Shown piece after piece: positions 9,401-16,732 of a DNA stretch of 64,000 nt. Location: positions 1-64,000 of the forward strand of contig JAFURM010000053.1 of assembly GCA_017471925.1 (NCBI GenBank). The letters are read 5' to 3'. The translations under genes were made by a program, and so were the position numbers. The stretch is from Bacteroides sp. Its GTDB lineage: Bacteria > Bacteroidota > Bacteroidia > Bacteroidales > Bacteroidaceae. Position 1 is the first letter of the stretch; each line of letters starts with the position of its first letter. Below the pieces are notes generated by a model that did no database searches, had not been told where the DNA came from, and saw nothing but the letters and a program-made list of their open reading frames with translations.

Positions 9401-10104
9401 GGAGCATATCCGGCCCGCTCCGCCCGACGCATCTCCTCCTTCTCTTGGGGAGATTTCCGTTCGCGATATTCGGTCATGGGGATAGTATCCAGGGCATCAT
9501 CGGCCAAGGGAGTCACCACCAAGTCATCATATTCGGTCTCTATCCATCCACCGCCCAAAGCGACAGGGCCTGTGGGAGCCAGATGGCCGTTAGGGTCTTC
9601 CAGGTCGATACGCGGCAATGCCTCATCGCCCACAAAGATACGGATGCGTCGGCCGCATACCTCTACCCGCAGGCTGTACCACTCGCCCGGCACCGGATGG
9701 AAACCGAGCGGACGCACTCCCATGAACTCATCGGTGCCCATGTAGCCGGTACGCATCAGGTAGAGGTCATCCTGCAGTCCGCCCTTGATGCCCACCACGT
9801 AGCGGTCAAAACGGTTGAAGGTGCGGAATCCTGCCCAAATCTGTACCTGCCCGGCCTCCTTGGGGGCACGAGCCCTGAAGGAGAAGCTGTAGTTTCTCCA
9901 CTCCTCGCTGCCAAAGCAAACGTAGGCATCTTTGGCACGAAAGGTGCCGTCATTTATCGAACAACATCCCCGCCCTACCTTTTCCATCGGGACATCGGAA
10001 CGGGAAAAGTCATTCTGCCATACACTCTGGGCATGGACACACACAGTCGTCACAACAGCGGCAAGCAAGGCCGGCAATCGGTAAAGTCTCTTCATCATAT
10101 TCAT
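6406..10104 (-). CDS. secreted glycoside hydrolase family 2 enzyme with N-terminal LamG-like domain
   Basis: 1,232 residues with signal peptide (about 1-25, ending VCVHAQ). Residues about 28-200 form a laminin-G/DUF1080-like beta-sandwich. They are followed by GH2 sugar-binding (VYINGVLAGTHVG), immunoglobulin-like and TIM-barrel domains. The likely acid/base is Glu699 (TVNNEMKF) and the likely nucleophile Glu800 (ISQEMSTG). The C-terminal about 200 residues (SDHPVFSDIDLLELRY) look like a glutamine-amidotransferase-type fold, common in long GH2 enzymes. The substrate cannot be read from sequence. Beta-galactosidase, glucuronidase or mannosidase types are possible. It is transcribed from its own promoter region, downstream of the DUF5010-like gene. 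The start could be the third or fourth codon (Met3/Met4). Confidence 0.88.
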   Translation of the reverse strand: MNMMKRLYRLPALLAAVVTTVCVHAQSVWQNDFSRSDVPMEKVGRGCCSINDGTFRAKDAYVCFGSEEWRNYSFSFRARAPKEAGQVQIWAGFRTFNRFDRYVVGIKGGLQDDLYLMRTGYMGTDEFMGVRPLGFHPVPGEWYSLRVEVCGRRIRIFVGDEALPRIDLEDPNGHLAPTGPVALGGGWIETEYDDLVVTPLADDALDTIPMTEYRERKSPQEKEEMRRAERAGYAPVRVGELAAERTDISLDGDWLFMPEYQLEDKAKAVSPETSDEDWHVMSVPNFWNPIRIWLHGETMPSPKGAQHKGVSDTYYQQETDRCENYTFDYRKTAAAWYRQWIDLPAGVQGKRMVLSFDAVSKIAEVYINGVLAGTHVGMFGDFQVDGSRLLHEGRNLLTVKVTRDIKGAAAQTSDAMENYYSSVRKDVEENKNDAQAHQAVLTDVPHGFYGDNPAGIWQPVKLTISNPLKIEDVFIKPALDGATLEVTVKNNGTKKGKFALQADIVDKATGEPLYSGMLQSKLQLAAGAQETYVCRVGGLTPKLWEPATPNLYDFKFRLVGNKEREIDRLEVTSGFRTFESRDGFLYLNGRKFWLRGGNHIPFAICPNDALLADRFMQLMKEGNVNATRTHTSPWNELWVSAADRNGIAISFEGTWSWLMIHSTPIPDKAVLDLWSSEWLQVMKKYKNHPSVFFWTVNNEMKFYDLDADTERARRKFRIISDVVKEMRRQDPTRPVCFDSNYMRRNGVNRFGEEFISTVDDGDIDDNHGYYNWYDFSLFRFFNGEFQKQFKTPGRPLISQEMSTGYPNGETGHPTRSYQLIHQNPYTLIGYEAYDWANPASFLKVQSFITGELAETLRRTNDQASGIMHFAYMTWFRQCYDHRNITPWPTYYAMQRAMQPVLVSAELWGRNLYAGEKLTTRIYVVNDNDAGRDLQPMTLAWSLVDDADRILASGIEDFPAVEYYGRKYIEPDIRIPHNLQADKVNARLKLELAENGATLSRNEYALLLARKEWNVGQLKPAAGIVLLDKDGTGSRLDFLQIAYRPAATVSELLKHARKSALCIISGVTECSAEEQTALRTYVDKGGHLLLLNCKELARQLYPEHITGWIIPTEGDIVNMEQSDHPVFSDIDLLELRYFNDNRREIPLACRATLKVNRSADLVELAGQMKIHAYIDGGKPEDRIAKINAMRGVTLLQLHAGKGEVMVSTMCTDKASTDPIAGRLLLNMIRQTMR

Positions 10105-10187
10105 TATTTAAACAGTCTTATGGAGTCATAGGGAGTCTACATCCATAAGGTCGCTGCATCAAATTGGACATTGTCGTTTTTCGGATG

Positions 10188-10222
10188 CAAAAATAGGCTG
10201 CAACGCTTAATTAAAGGTTGCA
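10188..10222 (-). promoter_or_regulatory. promoter and palindromic operator of the GH2 gene
   Basis: On the minus strand a -7 box TATTTTTG (10188-10195) is preceded by GTTGCAGCC. The 24-bp palindrome TGCAAC-N12-GTTGCA (10199-10222), with TTAATTAA at its centre, covers the place where a -33 element would sit. A related GTTGC-TCC-TATCTTTG arrangement precedes the DUF5010-like gene, so both may answer to one regulator. Confidence 0.55.
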
Positions 10223-10265
10223 CGGAGCATTAATTCCGAATTAAAATTCACTTAATACGGCTCTT

Positions 10266-11957
10266 TCATTCAGAAACTGCACAGATATTGAAGCAATTGA
10301 CCTCCATCCTGCCCGACAGGAAATGGAGCGTCACCTCGTGCCAGGCCTTCCGGTCGAAGTGTACGGCGGCAACCTCCTGCTCTTTCCATGCACCGTCCGT
10401 GGCCGGAAGTTTCACGCCGGCACACTTCTCGCCATCCACGGCAAAGCAGACTTCCGCCTCCTCCTGCGAGGCATAGCGTAGCTTCAGGAGCGACTTGCCG
10501 CTTCGGAAAGGCAATTCCACCCAAGTGAGGGACTCGCCGGCCTCGGTATCGGTGACGCACCATCCGCCGAAAGTGTCGTTGCACTTCTTGATGTCCAGGT
10601 CACCCTTACGATACTGACGGCCGCTGTTGCCCTCGGACTTGTCCACCGCACGGTCGCAAGTCTCAGCCTCCACACGCAGTTCAGCGGGATAGGCTTTGGT
10701 GGCATTGTACTTGCGCAGGATGTTCAGGCGCTGGTTGGGGAAGTCATAGTAGGTTTCATCGGTGCTCCGCCAGAAGGCGGCATTCTCGGCCATGTCCGTG
10801 AAGCCCTCCAGCAAAAGCAGGTCGGCCTTGTTCTTCACCATGTGATCCAGGGCCGTAGTCAACGTCTTGCCATGATTGGCGTCAAACAGCATGCGGCTAC
10901 CGGACTTGTCATTGGTGAGGAAGCCGGGCACGGCCACTCCCACGCTCGTACCGTTCAGGGTATAGAGGCTATAGGAGGAACGGTTGGTGGCCTGTTCGGA
11001 GGCAATGAACCAATCGTTACGGGCATCCACTACCGACTTGGTCACTCTGGAGTCACGGTCAAAGAAGGCCTTGTCCACACAGAGGAAGAGGTCTTCGCCG
11101 AAAGTGGCCTTGAAATCCTCGCGTATCTTCTCCAGAATGTTCTTCAACTTGCCGGTGCAGCTGATGCGCTTGCCTCCCAAGGCGGCATATTCCACATTGA
11201 GGAAACCGTTGATGCTCCACAGGTAGAGCACGGGCTTGCCATTGTAGCGGAACAAATAGTCGTTGTTGGCCGCATTCTCGCCATAGAAATTCTGGAAGGC
11301 AAGCTTGATGTTATAGTCCCAGATGTATTTATAAATAGCCTCCAGGTCATCAAGCGGATAGACCACCTCTTCGTCGCTGAGTTTCAGCGACTGCTGTTCG
11401 CTGCTGCTCAACACCGTGGAGTATTTGCCATAGAGGTCATAGTTGCGTGCTGCAGCCCACGACGCGGGGCAGTCGTCGAAGATGGCGATTTTCAGGTCTT
11501 TCACGTCGCGCCGTTTCAGTGCCGCAATGAGGTCTTTGATGCGGGTGGGGTCGCCATGATCCAACTCATACTTGGGGTTCTCGTCAGCCCGTGGCAGGCG
11601 GCCGCGACAGTTGGCTGCCACATAGTCCAGTCCGCTGTAGACAAACTCCTCCACCAGGTTGTCCCACCACTCTTCGTCCGTGGCAGCAAAGGTTTTGGCT
11701 TCGAACAACGGCTTATTATAAAAGGTGGTGGAAGCGGTTCCTCCATTGGCGGCATCCACACCGTTGCGCAGGTTCTTCTGGAAAGAGAAGAGGCTGCCCA
11801 TCAGGAAATGATGCGTACTCTCTTCGCTCTCCGGCGCATCGGGTTCTTCCTGTTCAGGTTCTTCCACTGCCGGCGGGATAACGTCACCGCCATTGTCCGA
11901 GCAGGCCGTCAGCCAGGTGACAGCCAGCATTAAAATAAGAGGTCTTATCTTTCTCAT
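10266..11957 (-). CDS. DUF5010-like lipoprotein with C-terminal carbohydrate-binding domain
   Basis: 563 residues, counted from the Met that precedes a clear lipoprotein signal (MRKIRPLILMLAVTWLTAC). A longer frame starts 10 codons upstream but would spoil the signal. An acidic Pro/Glu linker (about 25-45) is followed by a roughly 370-residue domain. That domain has FDDCPASW, RYNGKPVLYLWSING and LLLLEGFTDMAENAAFW, resembling TIM-barrel endo-acting glycosidase-like proteins (DUF5010, by recollection). The last about 130 residues (RVEAETCDRA...LTWVELPF) look like a CBM6/35-type sandwich. Probably outer-membrane, acting on the same glycan as the GH2 gene downstream (160-bp gap). The activity is unknown. 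Confidence 0.75.
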   Translation of the reverse strand: MRKIRPLILMLAVTWLTACSDNGGDVIPPAVEEPEQEEPDAPESEESTHHFLMGSLFSFQKNLRNGVDAANGGTASTTFYNKPLFEAKTFAATDEEWWDNLVEEFVYSGLDYVAANCRGRLPRADENPKYELDHGDPTRIKDLIAALKRRDVKDLKIAIFDDCPASWAAARNYDLYGKYSTVLSSSEQQSLKLSDEEVVYPLDDLEAIYKYIWDYNIKLAFQNFYGENAANNDYLFRYNGKPVLYLWSINGFLNVEYAALGGKRISCTGKLKNILEKIREDFKATFGEDLFLCVDKAFFDRDSRVTKSVVDARNDWFIASEQATNRSSYSLYTLNGTSVGVAVPGFLTNDKSGSRMLFDANHGKTLTTALDHMVKNKADLLLLEGFTDMAENAAFWRSTDETYYDFPNQRLNILRKYNATKAYPAELRVEAETCDRAVDKSEGNSGRQYRKGDLDIKKCNDTFGGWCVTDTEAGESLTWVELPFRSGKSLLKLRYASQEEAEVCFAVDGEKCAGVKLPATDGAWKEQEVAAVHFDRKAWHEVTLHFLSGRMEVNCFNICAVSE

Positions 11958-11984
11958 GTCATATAAGGTTTTTAATTCGGCCGA

Positions 11985-11992
11985 CAAAGATA
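11985..11992 (-). promoter_or_regulatory. -7 box of the DUF5010-like gene (TATCTTTG)
   Basis: It fits TAnnTTTG and is preceded on the minus strand by GTTGCGTCC, as at the GH2 promoter. The distance to the chosen start (11957) is about 28 bp, which also argues against the longer frame starting at 11987. Confidence 0.55.
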
Positions 11993-12003
11993 GGACGCAA
12001 CGA

Positions 12004-12041
12004 TTAATGCCCGGCTAAATTCATGCTTAGCCGGGCATTAA
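12004..12041. terminator. 15-bp perfect hairpin after the choloylglycine-hydrolase-family gene
   Basis: TTAATGCCCGGCTAA (12004-12018) and TTAGCCGGGCATTAA (12027-12041) pair perfectly around an 8-nt loop. It lies just beyond the stop at 12062. The T-run is on the proximal side in the minus direction, so it is not a textbook terminator, but it probably ends or stabilises that transcript. Confidence 0.65.
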
Positions 12042-12061
12042 AAAAGGATTAATATTCTTCT

Positions 12062-13126
12062 TTATTCCACACTGATTTTTTCCACCGGTTGCTCCTTCAC
12101 CTTGTCTAAGGGATGAGCCTGATAGGCCACACGGAGAAAGTCTATCTCGCTCAGGTCAATGAGACGGATGGTGTTGTTGTAAGCCGTCTTATAGTACACC
12201 TTGCGATGGGTCAGGTCGATGGCCGAGGTCCACTGTGTAGTGCTGGGCATGTCGGGGGCTTCACCCAAGGGATGCTCGATGCCGATGGGAATATCAAAGT
12301 TGTTCAGGATGTGGAAGCATTGGGTCACCGTGTCGTAAGCAGTGGGCCGGAGGGGAGCCGTGGCCCGATAGAAGGCAGCCCTGACAAAGCGCGACGGGGG
12401 TGTGGCATCACCGGGGATGCCCAAGAAGCCGGAGTTGCCGCCCAAAGGATGGAGCGTGATGCCGCTCAACGGACGGTCGGGTGCACTGCCGGGAAAGAGA
12501 TTCACATAGTTGTTGAGGTTGGCCAGATGCCATTCAAATCCGGGCGAATTGGTCAGCACACCTACCGTATTCTCGTAGAAACGAGGAACGCCGTCCACGA
12601 TTTCCAGCACCACCTGTCGGCCCGAAGGTTCACCTATGCGCCAATGCACCACCGCCTCGCGCTCCAATCCCACGATGCGCACCGTGGAGATGGCCGCCTT
12701 TACCTCCTCAATGGAGGAAAACCGGCTCAATATCCAGGCCGTGACCTGCAAATCGGCCAACGTCTGTGCGTTCAGCGAAGGGTCGTAGGGAAGATAACCG
12801 CCATAATAGGGAAAGAAGAAGAGGCCGGCCGACAATCCGGCTTCATTGATGCCCTCGGCAATAAACTCCTTCTGCACCACACAAAGCCCCACCACACCAT
12901 GACGTGCCTTGAATTTCAGGCCATTGGAACCCGTAGGAGTAAAGGATATGAGTTCCTGCCCACGCGGAATGATGACATACTCGCTCTCCATCGGTTCCTT
13001 GGCCCACTCTATGGTGCGAGCCTGTACATAACTGCCATCTTTGGCAAACAAGGATATGCCGGTGCAGGCCACCGCCTGCACCGTGCCGCCCCACACTGCC
13101 GTGAGGCCCAATAATAGCTTCTTCAT
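12062..13126 (-). CDS. choloylglycine hydrolase family enzyme (bile salt hydrolase / penicillin V acylase type)
   Basis: 354 residues from the Met that begins the signal peptide (MKKLLLGLTAVWGG). Cleavage before Cys21 (VA-CTGIS) would expose the N-terminal nucleophile that defines this Ntn-hydrolase family. Other family features are the ARTIEW segment just after it, and LTNSPGFEWHL further on, which carries the oxyanion-hole Asn. The protein would amide-hydrolyse conjugated bile acids or related N-acyl substrates in the periplasm. Bile-salt and penicillin-V specificity cannot be separated from sequence here. It has its own 3' hairpin, and a 22-nt repeat array lies about 115-210 bp upstream. 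Confidence 0.88.
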   Translation of the reverse strand: MKKLLLGLTAVWGGTVQAVACTGISLFAKDGSYVQARTIEWAKEPMESEYVIIPRGQELISFTPTGSNGLKFKARHGVVGLCVVQKEFIAEGINEAGLSAGLFFFPYYGGYLPYDPSLNAQTLADLQVTAWILSRFSSIEEVKAAISTVRIVGLEREAVVHWRIGEPSGRQVVLEIVDGVPRFYENTVGVLTNSPGFEWHLANLNNYVNLFPGSAPDRPLSGITLHPLGGNSGFLGIPGDATPPSRFVRAAFYRATAPLRPTAYDTVTQCFHILNNFDIPIGIEHPLGEAPDMPSTTQWTSAIDLTHRKVYYKTAYNNTIRLIDLSEIDFLRVAYQAHPLDKVKEQPVEKISVE

Positions 13127-13241
13127 AATCGGTTCTTTTTCCCAGAAGAACAACGATGGAGAGAAGAATGTTCGGGAGAGTATCCTTCCTCCCTCCCTTT
13201 ACGATATGTAAGGATTTTGCAAACATGTTAATAAAACTGAA

Positions 13242-13345
13242 ATAGTCTTCCCCAAAGGGGTCCCAACTGGGGAGAAATTTTTTCCCAACTGGCCCCGAAA
13301 ATTTTTCCAACGGAGGAAGGAATTTTTCCCAACTAATGGGGTGTA
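13242..13345. repeat. 22-nt periodic array, 4-5 units
   Basis: CAAC begins units at 13264, 13286, 13308 and 13330, exactly 22 nt apart. Units read CAACTGG...GAAATTTTTTCC with variation. A preceding unit contains the palindrome CCCCAAAGGGG. It lies upstream of the choloylglycine-hydrolase-family gene. No ORF of merit covers it. Confidence 0.8.
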
Positions 13346-13426
13346 CTGCAAACAGAGAGGCGACAAGCAATGTAAAGGTTTCGCACTTCGATATACACTT
13401 ATTAACACTCGGACTCAAAATACTAT

Positions 13427-13645
13427 TTATAAGGATACATATTCAAACACCCATACTGGGATTCCCTTTTTCCGAGCTATATCAATCATGTGTCTTGTGC
13501 CACTGGATTTTCCATCCCCCAATGCAATCAGATGAGTAGCGATACTTAGCATATCTTCATTTCTCAAAAAACCGGCTGCACGTGGATATAAAGTACACGA
13601 TTCTTTTTTCCACAAGACAAACGGACTTACTTGAATCCCAGGTTT
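13427..13645 (-). pseudogene. 3' remnant of a SLOG/DUF2493-like gene
   Basis: The open frame encodes QVSPFVLWKK...PRAAGFLRNEDMLSIATHLIALGDGKSSGTRHMIDIARKKGIPVWVFEY (split over the frame). This matches the second half of DUF2493/YspA-like nucleotide-binding SLOG proteins (AG-RN-M, then DG-S-GT--I--A). The first half is missing. A TGA stop at 13646-13648 closes the frame, and only a TTG start is available. A nine-codon frame starting at ATG 13656, directly after the rtcB stop, runs into it out of phase. Likely a decayed gene once co-transcribed with rtcB. Confidence 0.6.
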
Positions 13646-13657
13646 TCAAACTCCATA

Positions 13658-14917
13658 TTACTCTGCCGCTTTATAATTAAAGATGGGTTTTATCGTATTT
13701 ACTATTTCAACTGTATCTGTAATGTTACCTAAAATTTCAGTCATAGGTTTATATACCATGGGACTCTCATCTATAGTAGCTTCAGTTACAGTTTCGCTAT
13801 ATATGCCCTTCATGGATTGTGCAAAATCGGTCATACTGATTTGCCGGAATGCCTGACTTCTACTCATTATGCGCCCGGCACCATGAGGAGCAGAGAAATT
13901 CCAGTCCTCATTCCCCTTGCCGATACCTATCAGTGAGCCATCGCGCATATTCATCGGGATGATGCATTTTTCCCCTTTGCGGGCGGATATAGCCCCCTTG
14001 CGGATGATGTTGTCATCGCCGATGTAGTTGTGTACACTCTCAAAAGCCTCACTTGAAGCCTCGGCATAGCCCTCTTGGCTCAGATAATCGAGAAGCAAGC
14101 CAACGATAAGCCTCCGATTGATAACCGCCCATCGCTGACACAAACGCATATCGTGCAGATAGTCCTCCCGAAAACTGCCTTCCAAATAAGACAGTTCTGC
14201 CGGAATCGCGGACTTACGCATTTTGAATGAATTGTGGAGGCTGCGAATGACTTCCTGCAACTCGCTCTTCCTGCCCGCCTGCTTGTATTCATAGATAAGA
14301 CGGTTCTGTTCCTCCATCATTTCCGCCCAACCGGATTGACATTTCACGGCCAACTTCTGATAGATTTCCGCGACTTGCTTACCCAAGTTACGGCTACCCG
14401 TATGCACCACCAAGTAATACAGGTCCTGCTCATCCTTGTCCAATTCAATGAAATGATTGCCGCCCCCCAAGGTGCCGACGGACTTGTCGAGTCGCTTCAC
14501 ATCGTTCAACTCCCGATAACAGCGTATCTGTCGAATGATGCCTTTCGCTTCACTATAACTCCCCATATACTTCTGGGGCAAGGACAGGTATTCATTGCTC
14601 CGATGATTCCTGCCCGAAGGTATTGCCCGCAAGATATATTCATGAAAGGCGTGGTAATCTATCGGTTTCAGACATCGGAATGGCTGAACCCATATGCCGC
14701 AACCTATATCCACACCTACGATATTGGGAATAACCCTGTCCCCCAAGTCGCCCGTAAAGCCGATGACGCATCCTGCCCCGGCATGAACATCGGGCATAAT
14801 GCGTACCTTGCAACCGCTGAACACATCTATGGACATCAAGCGCTGGATTTGCTCAATAGCACTTTCTTCCACATTACCGGTGAAGATTTTCACGTCATGC
14901 TTTTCTATTGTCTTCAT
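13658..14917 (-). CDS. rtcB: RtcB family RNA ligase
   Basis: 419 residues, full length for the short RtcB type. It joins 2',3'-cyclic-phosphate (or 3'-phosphate) and 5'-OH RNA ends using GTP and Mn(II). Visible signatures are DVHAGAGCVIGF, VGVDIGCGI (metal Cys), LGGGNHFIEL, HTGSRNLGKQVA, and SAPHGAGRIMSR with the guanylated His. The C-terminal ESPMVYKP-EI segment also fits. It acts in the cytoplasm in RNA repair or tRNA processing. No archease or RtcA is nearby. Gene remnants flank it on both sides (13427-13645 and 15065-15205), so it sits in an eroded accessory segment. Confidence 0.92.
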   Translation of the reverse strand: MKTIEKHDVKIFTGNVEESAIEQIQRLMSIDVFSGCKVRIMPDVHAGAGCVIGFTGDLGDRVIPNIVGVDIGCGIWVQPFRCLKPIDYHAFHEYILRAIPSGRNHRSNEYLSLPQKYMGSYSEAKGIIRQIRCYRELNDVKRLDKSVGTLGGGNHFIELDKDEQDLYYLVVHTGSRNLGKQVAEIYQKLAVKCQSGWAEMMEEQNRLIYEYKQAGRKSELQEVIRSLHNSFKMRKSAIPAELSYLEGSFREDYLHDMRLCQRWAVINRRLIVGLLLDYLSQEGYAEASSEAFESVHNYIGDDNIIRKGAISARKGEKCIIPMNMRDGSLIGIGKGNEDWNFSAPHGAGRIMSRSQAFRQISMTDFAQSMKGIYSETVTEATIDESPMVYKPMTEILGNITDTVEIVNTIKPIFNYKAAE

Positions 14918-15064
14918 TTGATTCCTTTGAAATAAGTGATTCCCTTTCTACCTATATAATATAAAGGAAGAAACAAAAGTATAATTACGCTTAGCAGACA
15001 AATCAGACTTCTTTTTATAAAATCCGATTTATCCCACTGTCCTCCATTCAAGCTTTCCCTAAGA

Positions 15065-15205
15065 TTATCCATAGTTCAAGCCGAATGTATTCTCCATCCA
15101 TTCCCTACACACCGAAGCCCATTCATATCGCTTATCCAATTCCAATTGTTCTTTGCTGAAATTTTCCAAAGTGTCATAATGATAAATGTCATAAAGAGTG
15201 AATAA
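15065..15205 (-). pseudogene. C-terminal remnant of an unidentified protein
   Basis: A frame with strong amino-acid character (LFTLYDIYHYDTLENF, then LELDKRYEWASVCREWMENTFGLNYG) runs from just after a TAA to a TAA at 15065. It has no start codon. It follows the repeat-protein gene out of phase, so it may be a detached 3' end of that gene or of another one. Not identified. Confidence 0.4.
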
Positions 15206-15206
15206 A

Positions 15207-15728
15207 TCATGCCGTTATCTCTGCAATAATTTGATTTTTACGTTGTTCGATTATCTCATTCCATAACGATGAATTTTGCAGTTTTGCAGCCGGGATATAT
15301 TCCTTATAGCGTTCATAGAACTCCATAGCATTACAGTTAGAGAATAATTCGCTGTGATATCTACCTATTATTTCTTCCCAATCCCATTTGTCTACGAATT
15401 TATCAATAAGTTCGTTGGTGATAACACTATTGTTTGACAATTCACTCCAATTCCATTTTTCTTTAAAGGTCTCAATGCAATTTTCTGTTAATACCCTTTC
15501 ATCAGCACATCTGGACAACTTATCCCAATTTATACGAGGCTTAAATTTCTGCAACATTGGAATGGTCCATAAGACATTTCTGTTTTCAGACAACTCATTC
15601 CAGTCAATCTTATCCTGATACTTTTCCAATAGTTGTTCAGTCCAGCATAAATCATTAGAAAGTTCTTTCCATGCACCTTCATCTGCAATACGTTGCATAA
15701 ATTCATTACTCAATGTTTTTGTTGCCAT
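15207..15728 (-). CDS. W-x-x-L-S tandem repeat protein
   Basis: 173 residues built from about four 30-35-residue repeats with the pattern W-x-E/K-L-S then L--KF/Y-DK-(I/W)-W (WKELSNDL, WNELSENR, WDKLSRCA, WSELSNNS). Proteins with this repeat are common in bacteria and have no firm function. Scaffold or toxin/immunity roles are guesses. There is no signal peptide or membrane segment, so it is probably cytoplasmic. The C-terminal part departs from the repeat. The region after its stop (15065-15205) stays protein-like in another frame, so the gene may be shortened. Confidence 0.65.
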   Translation of the reverse strand: MATKTLSNEFMQRIADEGAWKELSNDLCWTEQLLEKYQDKIDWNELSENRNVLWTIPMLQKFKPRINWDKLSRCADERVLTENCIETFKEKWNWSELSNNSVITNELIDKFVDKWDWEEIIGRYHSELFSNCNAMEFYERYKEYIPAAKLQNSSLWNEIIEQRKNQIIAEITA

Positions 15729-15771
15729 AATTACAATATTTTAGTGAAACATTCAATTAACTGATGCAAAG

Positions 15772-15939
15772 TTATATGAAAGTTATGCCGATACGGGGCA
15801 TAAGATTAAAAAAATCAGCCCCATAAATTACAGAAATCCATATCTCCTCGATTGGATAGTCATGCTTATGAGTCCCAAACTTGGTTCTATCCCAATTTGA
15901 ATCTACAGCCCACTTTGGGTGCTCTTTCTTCTTACTCAT
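15772..15939 (-). CDS. possible small protein, unknown
   Basis: A 55-residue frame from MSKKKEHPKW with aromatic-rich content (AVDSNWDRTKFGTHKHDYPIEEIW). It stops just upstream of the repeat-protein gene. The composition is protein-like, but no family is recognised. It may be the truncated start of a longer gene. A start 14 codons upstream (15981) is also possible. Confidence 0.3.
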   Translation of the reverse strand: MSKKKEHPKWAVDSNWDRTKFGTHKHDYPIEEIWISVIYGADFFNLMPRIGITFI

Positions 15940-16185
15940 AAACTGCTTTTTCTGCAAAGTAAAAAGAAGGAGCTGGGTCATAAGTCAGTTCATTGAGATT
16001 TTAGGCAGGATACGGATAAGCACGAACTTGAATCCCGAGAGCAAATCATCCATAAATACACACACCAATCTCTCCATGAATCCGCAAGGGGCACTTGAAA
16101 AGCACGCTTTTTTCTTTAAAAACGAAGATTTTGCAACAATTTAACAATCAATACATTACAAAATCTTAAAGTAAACCTTCAGTTT

Positions 16186-16260
16186 CTCACTGGCAATCGG
16201 GTCGATTGCTAGTGAGAAACACCCCGATTGCCAGTGAGATTCAAGTCGATTGCCTATGGC
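16186..16260. repeat. 22-nt periodic array, 3 direct units plus one inverted
   Basis: CGATTGC begins at 16203, 16225 and 16247, exactly 22 nt apart. The inverted form, within CTCACTGGCAATCGG, is at 16186-16200. The longer unit CGATTGCCAGTGAGA is shared by the better copies. It lies in the 750-bp gene-poor stretch downstream of the defence-like operon. Confidence 0.75.
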
Positions 16261-16298
16261 ATTCCGAACAATGTAAATAAAGCAGAATCAGAAGCACC

Positions 16299-16317
16299 TC
16301 AGCGCGCCCCGCGCTGA
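16299..16317. terminator. GC-rich hairpin
   Basis: TCAGCGCG (16299-16306) and CGCGCTGA (16310-16317) form a perfect 8-bp stem with a 3-nt loop. No U-run follows. It could help end the long minus-strand transcript from the operon at 16733-24096. Confidence 0.45.
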
Positions 16318-16408
16318 CAAGCAGAATTATCAACAATGCATATTCACTCTCCCAAGTGGGAATATCATATATTGAATTTATGACAGCCCCCGAAAGAATT
16401 AGATATTA

Positions 16409-16581
16409 AGAGTCTGTTTTGAATTTATTCCATTCTTTTATTATTCGCTTTCCATGAGTCTCTTTTCGGCTCTTTTGCCCGTTCTTTCTCGTCACATAGC
16501 CCGCTATGCTCCTTGAAAGAACAAACAAAAGAGCCGAAAAGACTCCTCATAAAAAGGCTGAATAAATTCAAAACAGACTCT
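16409..16581. repeat. 173-bp foldback (near-perfect palindrome) element
   Basis: Outer arms 16409-16430 and 16560-16581 are perfectly complementary over 22 bp. Inner arms 16456-16477/16526-16545 pair apart from a 2-nt indel. GTTCTTTC (16481-16488) pairs with GAAAGAAC (16515-16522), and CATAGC with GCTATG closes the centre at 16501-16502. The element carries no gene. A half copy is present at 5234-5301, so it is a dispersed repeat, MITE- or foldback-like. It sits about 150 bp beyond the end of the operon at 16733. Confidence 0.75.
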
Positions 16582-16732
16582 AAATTGAGAGAGAATCTTA
16601 TTCATAGCTTTTATACAACTGGGTCAGGACAAAACTCCCTACGCTTGCACGTCTTGCAATGTTTGCCCATCCACAGCTCATCGAATTGTGTCATGGCTTT
16701 ATTGTAGTGGGCAGAATTGGAGATGAATGACG

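Noticed and set aside
8767-10131. 454-codon plus-strand open frame
   Set aside because: Antisense to the same GH2 gene. The GH2 frame has full domain content and catalytic residues.
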